A stretch of 17,548 nt of DNA from Bacillota bacterium (GTDB lineage: Bacteria; Bacillota_A; Clostridia; Clostridiales; Clostridiaceae): positions 1 to 17,548 of the forward strand of contig JAKBFR010000046.1 in the NCBI GenBank assembly GCA_021837545.1, written 5' to 3'. Below are positions 7,192 through 14,860 of the stretch, piece after piece. The notes under the pieces are model-generated. The model ran no database searches, was not told the DNA's origin, and worked only from the letters and a program-made list of their open reading frames with translations. Positions within the stretch are counted from its first letter, which is position 1. Every line of letters begins with the position of its first letter. A program made the translations under genes and the position numbers.

Positions 7192-8229
7192 ATGTCAAGC
7201 AATATAAAACTTACTAGTTTAACTAAAACTTCAGGATGTGCTGCAAAAATAGGACCTGGAGTTCTTCATAATGTTTTAAGTAGTTTGCCTAAATTTAAAG
7301 ATCCAAATTTACTTGTGGGGTTTGATACTAATGATGATGCTTGTGTATATAAAATTAATGATAATACAGTAGCAATTCAAACAGTAGATTTCTTTCCACC
7401 AATGGTAGATGATCCATATACATTTGGTCAAATCGCAGCGGCTAATGCTCTTAGTGATATTTATGCAATGGGTGGAAATCCTGCAACAGCTATGAATTTG
7501 CTTTGCTTTCCTTCTTGCTTAGATATATCAATTATGAGAGAAATACTTGCTGGTGGATACGACAAAGTTAGAGAAGCTGGAGCAGTAATTGCTGGTGGAC
7601 ATACTATAGCAGATCCAACTCCGAAATATGGTCTTAGTGTAACTGGATTTGCACATCCAAATGAAATTATTTCAAATAGTAATGCAAAAACTGGAGATAT
7701 ACTTATACTTACAAAACCATTAGGCATTGGAATAATGAATACTGCGGCAAAAGCAGAATTATTAACTGAAAGTAAAATTAAAGAAGTCGCATCTATAATG
7801 ACTACTTTAAATAAGTATGCTAAAGAATGCGCTTCTGGACTGCATGTGAATTCGTGCACTGATATAACTGGTTTTAGTTTAGTTGGTCATAGCTATGAAA
7901 TGGCAAGTGGTAGTAATAAAACAATAGAGATTTTCAGTTATGCTGTACCTATTATAGATGGAGCACTAGAATATGCTAAAATGGGAATTATACCTGAAGG
8001 GATGTACAATAATCTTGATTATTTAAAAGATAAGTTTACTTTAGCTTCAAATATTACACAGGAGTTACAAGACGTGTTAATAGATCCTCAAACATCAGGT
8101 GGATTACTACTTTCAATTCCAGAAAAAAATGTTAAAGAGTTTCTATCAAGAATCGAAACATTTACTTCATATGCAAGAGTTATTGGGCAGGTTGTTGATA
8201 AAGGCCATAAACCTATAGTAATTAAATAA
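7192..8229 (+). CDS. selD: Selenide, water dikinase SelD (cysteine form)
   Basis: SelD makes selenophosphate from selenide and ATP. The N-terminal active-site segment SGCAAK gives C16 and K19, equivalent to Cys17 and Lys20 of E. coli SelD. Metal- and ATP-binding aspartates appear in TNDDAC (46-51) and TVDFF (64-68), followed by NALSDIYAMGG. The protein is a complete 345 residues and has cysteine, not selenocysteine, in the active site. GGAGG precedes the ATG. The stop overlaps the next start by one base (TAATG), which indicates translational coupling to the nucleotidyltransferase. With YqeB and YqeC nearby, selenophosphate here probably supplies the molybdenum hydroxylase, and perhaps other uses elsewhere in the genome. 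Confidence 0.95.
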   Translation: MSSNIKLTSLTKTSGCAAKIGPGVLHNVLSSLPKFKDPNLLVGFDTNDDACVYKINDNTVAIQTVDFFPPMVDDPYTFGQIAAANALSDIYAMGGNPATAMNLLCFPSCLDISIMREILAGGYDKVREAGAVIAGGHTIADPTPKYGLSVTGFAHPNEIISNSNAKTGDILILTKPLGIGIMNTAAKAELLTESKIKEVASIMTTLNKYAKECASGLHVNSCTDITGFSLVGHSYEMASGSNKTIEIFSYAVPIIDGALEYAKMGIIPEGMYNNLDYLKDKFTLASNITQELQDVLIDPQTSGGLLLSIPEKNVKEFLSRIETFTSYARVIGQVVDKGHKPIVIK

Positions 8230-8804
8230 TGAAGATAAATTTAATTTTACTAGCAGCAGGAAATAGTAGTAGATTTCAAGACAATAAATTATTAACTACA
8301 GTTAATAATAAGCCAATGTATATGAATGTGGTAGAAAAAAGTTTGAAATTAAACTTTAATAAGATAATTTTAGTTACTCAATATGAAGAAATTAAAGTAG
8401 CTTTAATAGAAGGACCTATTCAAGTTGTTATGAACCAAAATAGTGAATTAGGAATATCTCATTCCATTAAACTTGGAATACAAACTGACATGGAAGCAAA
8501 TGCGTATATGTTTATGGTATGTGATCAACCATTTATATCATTAGTGAGTATAGAGACATTAGTCTATAGATTTATAAAAAGTAATAAGGGAATTGCTTGT
8601 GTTGAGCATGAAGGTAATCTTGGCAATCCAACTATATTTTCTGAAAAATATAAAAATGAATTATTGAGTTTAGAAGATGATGTTGGTGGAAAATCCATTA
8701 TAAAAAAACACCTTGATGATTTAGAAAGAGTTACCATTATGCATGAGATAGAACTGATTGATATTGATACTAAAGAGGATTTGTCAATTGTTAATGATAG
8801 ATGA
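8229..8804 (+). CDS. MocA-like molybdenum cofactor nucleotidyltransferase
   Basis: The 191-residue product is a MobA-like NTP-transferase-fold protein. It has LLAAGNSSRF at 7-16, a LAAG-type nucleotide loop as in the cytidylyltransferase MocA, unlike the LAGG of the guanylyl form MobA. CDQPF (98-102) and GNPTIFSEKY (132-141) are also family motifs. MocA makes molybdopterin cytosine dinucleotide, the cofactor form used by many bacterial molybdenum hydroxylases. The gene overlaps selD by one base and lies before the XdhC-type gene, which supports a role in building the cofactor of the neighbouring enzyme. CTP preference is inferred from the motif, not shown. Confidence 0.83.
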   Translation: MKINLILLAAGNSSRFQDNKLLTTVNNKPMYMNVVEKSLKLNFNKIILVTQYEEIKVALIEGPIQVVMNQNSELGISHSIKLGIQTDMEANAYMFMVCDQPFISLVSIETLVYRFIKSNKGIACVEHEGNLGNPTIFSEKYKNELLSLEDDVGGKSIIKKHLDDLERVTIMHEIELIDIDTKEDLSIVNDR

Positions 8805-8896
8805 CTAATAGAAAATTAAACATTGATAATTGGGTATTTAACATTAAACTTAACACATGATAGTAAAGGATGTCTATGCTAAAAAAATAGAGATAC

Positions 8897-8903
8897 GAGG
8901 TGA
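8897..8903 (+). promoter_or_regulatory. Ribosome binding site deciding the XdhC start
   Basis: GAGGTGA lies 7 nt before the ATG at 8911. The in-frame ATG at 8857 has no comparable site, so the later start is preferred. Confidence 0.75.
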
Positions 8904-8910
8904 TATAAAT

Positions 8911-9951
8911 ATGAAAAAGAATTTTTATAATAATCTTTTAAATAGTCTGAATTATAATGGGGAAGCCTTTGTAGTAAGTGTCACAAAAGGAATATACAAT
9001 GAAAGAAGTATAGTAGGTCAAAAATCATTAAAAAGTAAAGAAAGTATTTTTATAGAAGATGAGAACATTATAGAGTTTTGGAATAGAATTTTAAATAAGG
9101 TAGATTTTAATAAAGGTACATATAAATTAGAGTTGGAAGATGAAATAGAATTATTTATAGAACATGTTATAGGAAAACCTAATTTAGTTATTTGTGGAGG
9201 AGGGCATATTTCACTGCCGTTATGTAAAATGGGAAAGATGATAGAATTTAATACTACTATAATTGATGATAGAGAAGAATTTGCAAATAAAGAGAGATTT
9301 CCTATGGCAGATAATGTTTTATGTAAGGATTTTAATGAAGCTTTTAAAGAAATAAAATTTAATAAAAATACTTATTTTGTTATAGTTACGAGAGGACATA
9401 AAGATGATAGAAAGTGTTTAGAAACAATACTAAAAAATGATTTCTATTACGTAGGGATGATTGGAAGTAAAAGTAAGGTAGCTTTTGTATTAAACAACAT
9501 ATTAGAAGATGGATATACAAAAGAAGATATTAGCAAAGTACACACACCAATTGGTCTTAAGATAAGTGCTCAAACTCCAGCAGAAATAGCAATAAGTATT
9601 TTAGGCGAAATTATTCAAGTTAAAAATGAAAAGCTAATTAGTAATATAGAGGATGACATTTTAAATAAAATCTGTTTACGAGATGAACCCATGGTCCTCA
9701 CAACAATAATAGAGAAACGTGGTTCAGGCCCTAGAGATGTTGGAACTAAGATGCTTGTTTATGAAAATAAAAAAATTATTGGAACTATTGGCGGTGGAAG
9801 CATAGAAAATGCAGTATATGAAAAAGCATTAGAGCTTATTCAAACTAAAGAATCTACTATAGAGGAATATGATATGTCAAACTCAACATCTGCAAAGCTT
9901 GGAATGGCTTGTGGAGGAACTGTAAAAGTACTTTTTGAATTTATTGAATAA
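8911..9951 (+). CDS. XdhC/CoxI-family molybdenum hydroxylase maturation factor
   Basis: XdhC-type proteins bind molybdenum cofactor, help set its terminal sulfur or selenium ligand, and insert it into hydroxylases. The chosen start gives 346 residues; an in-frame ATG at 8857 would add 18. A Rossmann domain begins at NLVICGGGHISLPL (91-104), with DDREEFANKERF (119-130) and VTRGHKDD (159-166). After it comes an XdhC/CoxI-type segment, RGSGPRDVG (270-278), GGGSIEN (294-300) and CGGTVKVLFE (334-343). Here the RGSGPR domain follows the Rossmann domain, whereas classical XdhC has it in front. Residues 1-85 may be a diverged copy. It directly precedes the dehydrogenase subunit genes, which it most likely serves. 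Confidence 0.85.
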   Translation: MKKNFYNNLLNSLNYNGEAFVVSVTKGIYNERSIVGQKSLKSKESIFIEDENIIEFWNRILNKVDFNKGTYKLELEDEIELFIEHVIGKPNLVICGGGHISLPLCKMGKMIEFNTTIIDDREEFANKERFPMADNVLCKDFNEAFKEIKFNKNTYFVIVTRGHKDDRKCLETILKNDFYYVGMIGSKSKVAFVLNNILEDGYTKEDISKVHTPIGLKISAQTPAEIAISILGEIIQVKNEKLISNIEDDILNKICLRDEPMVLTTIIEKRGSGPRDVGTKMLVYENKKIIGTIGGGSIENAVYEKALELIQTKESTIEEYDMSNSTSAKLGMACGGTVKVLFEFIE

Positions 9952-10078
9952 CGTAATATAAAATTTATATAATATGTTGAAAAGGTATTTAAAATACACT
10001 AGTTTAGTTTAGTTTATAATATAAGCAAAGTATTGGGTATTTTAACTTGAAGTAATTTAAATCTAGGAGGGAAAAGAT
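9952..10078. other. Gap before the hydroxylase subunit genes
   Basis: This AT-rich gap carries a short tandem TTTAG-like run (about 10001-10014), a TATAAT at 10015-10020 without a good -35 box, and the inverted repeat GTATTT-A-AAATAC at 9985-9997. A promoter specific to the structural genes is possible but not proven. Confidence 0.35.
10065..10070 (+). promoter_or_regulatory. Ribosome binding site for a TTG start
   Basis: AGGAGG lies 8 nt before TTG at 10079, supporting this non-ATG start for the FAD-subunit gene. No in-frame ATG lies between here and the conserved part of the protein. Confidence 0.8.
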
Positions 10079-10879
10079 TTGTTTACAATTAAAAATTATG
10101 TGATAGTGGAAGATTTAGCACAAGCATATGAGTTAAATCAAAAGAAGAGCAATGTTATTTTAGGTGGTATTGCTTGGTTAAAGATGGGAGAACGCAATAT
10201 TCAAACAGCTATTGATTTATCAAAATTGGGGTTAGATAAGATTGAGGAAGATGAAGAGTGTTTTAAAATAGGATGTATGTGTACATTAAGGGATATGGAG
10301 GTAAATGAATCATTAAACTCTTATTTTAATGGAGCTATATCACGATCTTTAGTACATATAGTAGGAGTACAATTCAGAAATTGTGCAACTATTGGAGGAA
10401 GTATTTATTCTCGATTTGGTTTTTCGGATATATTAACATTGCTTTTAGCATTAGACACTTATGTAGAGTTATATAATTGTGGAATTATTCCATTATCAAC
10501 TTTTAAAGATATGCCGTATGATAATGATATTTTAGTAAGAATTATCATTAAGAAAGATGCAAGAAAAGTATCTTATTTAACACATAGAATGAGTGCTACT
10601 GATATTCCAACGCTTGCAGTAGCAATTTCAAAATTAGAGGATAAATGGCAAGTTGTATTAGGAGCTAGACCTCAAAAGGCAAAGCTCGTAAGTAAGGCAG
10701 AAACAATTCTTAGTGAAAATCCAACTAAAGAAGAAATTGATTCTTTAGTAGAGCATGTAATAAAAGAAGTGAAATTTGAAAGCAATATGAGAGGTAGCAC
10801 GGAGTATAGACAAATTCTTGCTAAAGTATTTATAAATAGAGGAATAGAAGAGATTATAGGAGGCACTTATGCAAATTAA
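10079..10879 (+). CDS. Xanthine dehydrogenase-family FAD-binding subunit
   Basis: This 266-residue subunit carries the FAD that passes electrons on from the iron-sulfur clusters. It has the flavin-binding fold of the molybdopterin dehydrogenase FAD subunit. A diverged pyrophosphate loop, LGGIAWLKMG, is at 28-37 (usually AGGTDL). RNCATIGGSIYSRFGFSD is at 100-117, the counterpart of the usual ATxGGN segment. A CO-dehydrogenase flavoprotein C-terminal domain follows from about 165. Translation starts at TTG after a perfect AGGAGG. Its end overlaps the 2Fe-2S gene by 11 bases, which suggests coupling. The diverged loop may alter flavin affinity. Confidence 0.88.
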   Translation: MFTIKNYVIVEDLAQAYELNQKKSNVILGGIAWLKMGERNIQTAIDLSKLGLDKIEEDEECFKIGCMCTLRDMEVNESLNSYFNGAISRSLVHIVGVQFRNCATIGGSIYSRFGFSDILTLLLALDTYVELYNCGIIPLSTFKDMPYDNDILVRIIIKKDARKVSYLTHRMSATDIPTLAVAISKLEDKWQVVLGARPQKAKLVSKAETILSENPTKEEIDSLVEHVIKEVKFESNMRGSTEYRQILAKVFINRGIEEIIGGTYAN

Positions 10880-11327
10880 ATTATGGATAAATAATAAGGT
10901 ATTTGAAGATGACATAGTAGTAGATACATTATTAATTGATTATCTAAGGAGTAAGGGATTCTATAGTGTGAAAAGGGGATGCGAAACTGCAAATTGTGGC
11001 TTATGTACTGTGCATTTAGAAGGAAAACCAGTTTTATCATGTAGTACTCTTGTAATGAAAGCAAATGGATTACACGTAACAACTCTTGAAGGTATGCAAG
11101 AAGAAGTAGAAGAGTTTGGTGCATTTTTGGCAGATGAAGGAGCAGAACAATGTGGTTTTTGTAGTCCTGGATTTATTATGAATGTATTAGCTATGAAGAA
11201 AGAATTAGTTAATCCAACTGAATTAGAAATCAAGCAATATTTAAGCGGAAATCTATGTCGTTGTACAGGATATATGGGGCAGTTAAGAGCAATTAAGAAA
11301 TATTTAGAAATTGCAAAGGAGGACTAA
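10869..11327 (+). CDS. Xanthine dehydrogenase-family 2Fe-2S subunit
   Basis: This small electron-transfer subunit holds two 2Fe-2S clusters. The plant-ferredoxin-type site is C38, C43, C46 and C58 (RGCETANCGLCTV, then LSC). The helical second site is C95, C98, C130 and C132 (QCGFCSPG, then NLCRCTG). All eight ligands are present and the length of 152 is typical. The ATG lies within the end of the FAD gene, after AGGAGGC. The stop is three bases before the molybdopterin subunit, so the three structural genes form a tight unit. Confidence 0.95.
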   Translation: MQIKLWINNKVFEDDIVVDTLLIDYLRSKGFYSVKRGCETANCGLCTVHLEGKPVLSCSTLVMKANGLHVTTLEGMQEEVEEFGAFLADEGAEQCGFCSPGFIMNVLAMKKELVNPTELEIKQYLSGNLCRCTGYMGQLRAIKKYLEIAKED

Positions 11328-11330
11328 GTA

Positions 11331-13625
11331 ATGAAGTTTGTAAACAAGGCAATAAGAAAAAAAGATGCAATGGCACTTGTAACTGGTAAACCCGTATATA
11401 CAGATGATATAGCACCAAGTAACTGCTTAATAGTAAAAGTACTTAGAAGTCCATATGCACATGCGTTAATAGAAGAAATTAATGCAACTATAGCTAGCAA
11501 AGTGCCAGGTATCGAATGTATTTTAACATATAAGGATGTTCCACAATCTAGATTTACAACTGCAGGACAAACTTATCCAGAGTTAAGTCCATACGATAGA
11601 TTGATTTTAGATAAAAAGATAAGATGTGTTGGAGATCCAGTAGCTATAGTAGCTGGTACAGATGAAAAATGTGTAGATAAAGCATTAAAAGTAATAAAGG
11701 TAAAATATGAAGTTTTTGAAGCAGTGTTAGATTTTAGAAATGCTAAAGATAATAAAATAATAGTACACCCAGAAGAAGATTTTAAAGCTTTAGTTCCAAG
11801 TATTGGAGTAGATGCTAAAAGAAATCTCTGTGCATGTGAAGCATTTGAAGTTGGAAACATAGAGGAAGAATTAAGTAAATGTGAATATATTGTAGAAGAA
11901 ACATATCATACTAAAGCTAATAGCCAAGCAATGATGGAAACTTTTAGAACATATACTGAACTTGACATCTATGGAAGACTAAATGTTATAGCTTCGACTC
12001 AAGTGCCTTTCCATGTAAGACGAATACTCGCTAATGCACTTGACTTACCTAAATCAAAAATTAGAGTGATAAAACCTAGAATAGGTGGAGGTTTTGGGGC
12101 TAAGCAAAGTGTTGTGGCGGAAATTTTCCCTGCAATAGTAACTCTTAAAACAGGTAAACCAGCTAAAATGATATTTACAAGAGCAGAAAGTATGACAAAT
12201 GGAAGTCCTAGACATGAAATGGAATTAACTGTGCGTATTGGTGCAAATAAAGATGGAATAATAAAAGCAATAGATCTTTATACATTATCTAATGCTGGAG
12301 CTTATGGAGATCATGGGCCAACTACTGTAGGATTATCAGGTCATAAATCAATTCCCCTATATGGTAAAACAAAAGCTTTTAAGTTTAGCTATGACGTTGT
12401 TTATTCCAATACAATGGGAGCAGGGGCATATAGGGGATATGGTGCTACTCAAGGTATATTTGCAGTTGAATCTGCAGTAAGTGAATTAGCAGCAAAGTTA
12501 AATATGGATCCAGTTAAGATAAGAGAATTAAACATGGTAAAAGAGGGCGAAATTATGCCAGCTTATTATAGTGAAACAGCTAATAGTTGTGCATTAGACA
12601 GATGTTTAGCTAAAGCAAAAGAAATGATAGATTGGGATAATAAATATCCATGCAAGGATCTTGGTAATGGAAAAGTTAGATCTGTTGGTGTATCATTAGC
12701 TATGCAAGGCTCAGGTATATCTGTTATAGATACTGCAGCCGTTGAAATTAAATTAAGTGATGATGGGTTCTATACTTTAATGATAGGTGCAGCTGATATG
12801 GGAACAGGTTGTGATACAATATTATCTCAAATGGCAGCAGAGTGTTTAGATTGTGATATGGATAATATAATAGTTCATGGTGTTGATACAGATCAATCTC
12901 CATATGATAGTGGTTCTTATGCATCTAGTACAACTTACACAACAGGTGGTGCAGTACTTAAAACTTGTGAATCCTTAAAAAAGAAAATAATAGAAGAAGG
13001 TGCAAGATTAATGTGTTGTCCAGTTGAAAATGTAGAATTTGATGGTAAGAAAGTTTTATCATTAGAAGATAATAAGGAAATGTCACTAAGAGATTTAGCT
13101 AATACAACATATGTAGGTACTAGTAAAATGTTAAGCGCTAGTGAATCAAATTCATCACCAGTTTCACCACCACCTTTTATGGTAGGAATGGCTGAAATAG
13201 AAGTTGATAAGCTTACTGGAAAAATTGATTTGATAGATTATGTGGCAGTAGTAGACTGTGGGACTGTTGTAAACAAAAATCTTGCAAGAGTTCAAACAGA
13301 AGGTGGAATAGCTCAAGGTATGGGAATGGCTTTATATGAAGAAATTTCATATGATAAAAAGGGTAGAATGAGAAATAATTCATTTTTACAATATAAGATT
13401 CCAACACGTCTTGATGTAGGAAATATTAGAGTCGATTTTGAAAGCAGCTATGAGCCAACAGGACCATTTGGAGCTAAATCAATAGGTGAAATAGTAATTA
13501 ATACACCACCACCAGCTATCGCAAATGCAGTATATAATGCAACGAATGTTAACGTAAGAACATTACCAATAACTGCAGAAAAGATAGTTATGGGAATGCT
13601 TGAAAATGAGAAAAATAATAAGTAA
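11331..13625 (+). CDS. Xanthine dehydrogenase-family molybdopterin-binding subunit (probable selenium-dependent molybdenum hydroxylase)
   Basis: This is the 764-residue catalytic subunit, which hydroxylates its substrate with water-derived oxygen at a molybdenum centre. The N-terminal aldehyde oxidase/xanthine dehydrogenase a/b hammerhead covers about 15-130. Cofactor-contact motifs are IGGGFGAK (251-258), AYRGYGATQG (366-375), GAADMGTGCDT (487-497) and GGIAQGMG (658-665). The likely catalytic base is E720 in GAKSIGE (714-720). Selenium dependence is inferred from the linked YqeB, YqeC, SelD and XdhC genes; the labile selenium ligand leaves no codon signature. A purine such as xanthine is the best guess for substrate, with nicotinate or another heterocycle possible. 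AAGGAGG precedes the ATG. A terminator closes the operon. Confidence 0.9.
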   Translation: MKFVNKAIRKKDAMALVTGKPVYTDDIAPSNCLIVKVLRSPYAHALIEEINATIASKVPGIECILTYKDVPQSRFTTAGQTYPELSPYDRLILDKKIRCVGDPVAIVAGTDEKCVDKALKVIKVKYEVFEAVLDFRNAKDNKIIVHPEEDFKALVPSIGVDAKRNLCACEAFEVGNIEEELSKCEYIVEETYHTKANSQAMMETFRTYTELDIYGRLNVIASTQVPFHVRRILANALDLPKSKIRVIKPRIGGGFGAKQSVVAEIFPAIVTLKTGKPAKMIFTRAESMTNGSPRHEMELTVRIGANKDGIIKAIDLYTLSNAGAYGDHGPTTVGLSGHKSIPLYGKTKAFKFSYDVVYSNTMGAGAYRGYGATQGIFAVESAVSELAAKLNMDPVKIRELNMVKEGEIMPAYYSETANSCALDRCLAKAKEMIDWDNKYPCKDLGNGKVRSVGVSLAMQGSGISVIDTAAVEIKLSDDGFYTLMIGAADMGTGCDTILSQMAAECLDCDMDNIIVHGVDTDQSPYDSGSYASSTTYTTGGAVLKTCESLKKKIIEEGARLMCCPVENVEFDGKKVLSLEDNKEMSLRDLANTTYVGTSKMLSASESNSSPVSPPPFMVGMAEIEVDKLTGKIDLIDYVAVVDCGTVVNKNLARVQTEGGIAQGMGMALYEEISYDKKGRMRNNSFLQYKIPTRLDVGNIRVDFESSYEPTGPFGAKSIGEIVINTPPPAIANAVYNATNVNVRTLPITAEKIVMGMLENEKNNK

Positions 13626-13639
13626 AAACTTAAATGAAG

Positions 13640-13684
13640 AGGATGTCTCAGATGATTTAAAAATCATTTAGAGGCATCCTTATT
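13640..13684 (+). terminator. Rho-independent terminator of the hydroxylase operon
   Basis: AGGATGTCTCAGATGATT (13640-13657) pairs with 13662-13680, with one bulged base and two wobbles, around a short A-rich loop. A T-containing tail follows. It shares AAGAGGATGTCT and ATCATTT with the rRNA terminator at 98-140. Confidence 0.85.
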
Positions 13685-13849
13685 TATTAAAAGGTTATGA
13701 TTATGTTTCACGCTATTTTTGCAGGTGAAAAAATCTTGGTTATGATTTACACTTTTTTATAAATGAAATTGATTTTAGTTTTTTAACGGTGTGAAAATAC
13801 ATGTGGTTGAAGTTAAAAAGATTAGTACAATAGATAGTTGTATTTTTCA

Positions 13850-13863
13850 AGAAAACGTTTTCT
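13850..13863. promoter_or_regulatory. Palindrome resembling a LacI/CcpA-family operator
   Basis: AGAAAACGTTTTCT is a perfect dyad centred on CG. It differs at one position from the catabolite-responsive (cre) consensus. It sits between convergent 3' ends, far from any obvious promoter, so a regulatory role is doubtful. Confidence 0.3.
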
Positions 13864-13872
13864 GTTAATGCA

Positions 13873-14547
13873 TTAATATATATCTTTTAAATTTTTTAGC
13901 AAGACTGTTTTTAATATTTTACCTTTAGCTAAATCTTTTGTTGCAAATTTGCAAATATCTCTCCATTCACTTATTGTCATGCCCAATATATTTTCTAGTT
14001 CTTCTTTTGTATTGGTTATTAATGCAGATGAAATTACAAACTCACCTAATTCTTCTGGAGTATCAAAAATTTTCATATATATAAATCCTTTATCGCTTCC
14101 TAACCACATTTTGTTGAATTCATAAATAAATTCTTTTAATTTATCTTCAACTTTATAGTGTGACACATCCTTTAGTTCCTTTATAAACTCATAATTGTTT
14201 ATCATATTAGTCGAAGCTTCTCTACTTATTTTTTTTGATTTTTCACCTTCATTAGCAATTTCACCAATTGTAAAATCAGGAATTTTAGTAATCACTTTTT
14301 CTTGTCCATAAATCAATTTATAAAAAGCTTCTTGTAAAAATGAATACTGTATATAGCCAATTAAACTTCTGATGTCTGGGAAATATGACCATGAATTATC
14401 TATTCCATTTTTCTTTCCTAAAATAAGTGTATGAAAATAAATACTCTTTTCGGTTGGTATTTCTTGCATAAACAGATGACTTTTAAGTATTTTATGTTCA
14501 TTAACAAGATTTTGCCAATAGTTAAATGAATTATACATTTCTCCCAT
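13873..14547 (-). CDS. Hypothetical protein of unknown function
   Basis: This minus-strand gene is not recognised. ATG at 14547 is preferred because AGGAAGG (14563-14557) lies 9 nt upstream; a GTG at 14556 abuts that site. The product is about 224 residues, soluble, with no signal peptide, membrane helix or cysteine cluster. It is rich in Lys, Glu, Ile and aromatic residues and looks mostly helical. A Trp/Tyr/Phe-rich N-terminal part contains SWSYFPDIRSLIGYIQYSF. The middle is charged (EGEKSKKISRE). The C-terminal part contains EELGEFVISSALITNTKEE and SEWRDICKF. It is transcribed against both neighbouring cofactor operons and is probably an independent gene. AT-rich codon use matches the chromosome. 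Confidence 0.75.
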   Translation of the reverse strand: MGEMYNSFNYWQNLVNEHKILKSHLFMQEIPTEKSIYFHTLILGKKNGIDNSWSYFPDIRSLIGYIQYSFLQEAFYKLIYGQEKVITKIPDFTIGEIANEGEKSKKISREASTNMINNYEFIKELKDVSHYKVEDKLKEFIYEFNKMWLGSDKGFIYMKIFDTPEELGEFVISSALITNTKEELENILGMTISEWRDICKFATKDLAKGKILKTVLLKNLKDIY

Positions 14548-14581
14548 TTTGATCACCCTTCCTAATTAATATATTATATAT

Positions 14582-14610
14582 ATTATAGTATTGAATTTGT
14601 ATAATTGTAA
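14582..14610 (-). promoter_or_regulatory. Possible promoter of the minus-strand hypothetical gene
   Basis: On the minus strand TATAAT (14587-14582) lies about 18 nt downstream of CTTACA (near 14611-14606), a partial -35 match. It is some 35 nt before the start at 14547. Confidence 0.4.
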
Positions 14611-14847
14611 GTACTTTACTAATTTTTTTTTGTCTATTAATATCAATTTATATCATATAAAAGATGCGACTGTTTCAAAATAGAGCGATAAATTATATTG
14701 TAGAAGAGTTAAATACATCTTTTGCAAAAACAAGTTTTGATGATATAGAATAATTAATGCCGAGCGTTTGGAAACCTTTATCAGCATATTTACCAGCTGA
14801 AAAAAATAGCATATAATTAGGATTATATTAATGAAGTTGCTAGTAAT

Positions 14848-14855
14848 GGGAGGAG
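14848..14855 (+). promoter_or_regulatory. Ribosome binding site deciding the MoeA-like start
   Basis: GGGAGGAG lies 5 nt before ATG 14861. The in-frame ATGs at 14831 and 14846 lack such a site, and family members begin at the MKSVxVEDAVG segment. Confidence 0.8.
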
Positions 14856-14860
14856 TCAAA

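Larger units (their letters stand above)
13626..13872. other. Convergent intergenic region after the hydroxylase genes
   Basis: It holds the terminator at 13640-13684 and, further on, a perfect 14-bp palindrome AGAAAACGTTTTCT at 13850-13863. The rest is AT-rich, and no gene is seen. No clear T-run hairpin is found for the minus-strand gene that ends at 13873. Confidence 0.6.
14548..14860. other. Divergent AT-rich region with a broken small reading frame
   Basis: Next to the minus-strand gene it holds that gene's ribosome binding site and possible promoter. Further right, a plus-strand frame opens at ATG 14664, stops at TAA 14751-14753, and continues in the same frame to TAA 14814-14816. The two pieces (29 and 20 codons) read like protein (for example PSVWKPLSAYLPAE in the second). 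There is no ribosome binding site, so this may be a gene remnant. The family is not recognised. Confidence 0.4.

Noticed and set aside
8857..8910. Upstream ATG for the XdhC-type protein
   Set aside because: No ribosome binding site precedes it; GAGGTGA correctly precedes ATG 8911.
14831..14860. Upstream ATG for the MoeA-like protein
   Set aside because: The strong ribosome binding site GGGAGGAG lies after it, and the family starts at MKSVxVEDAVG.
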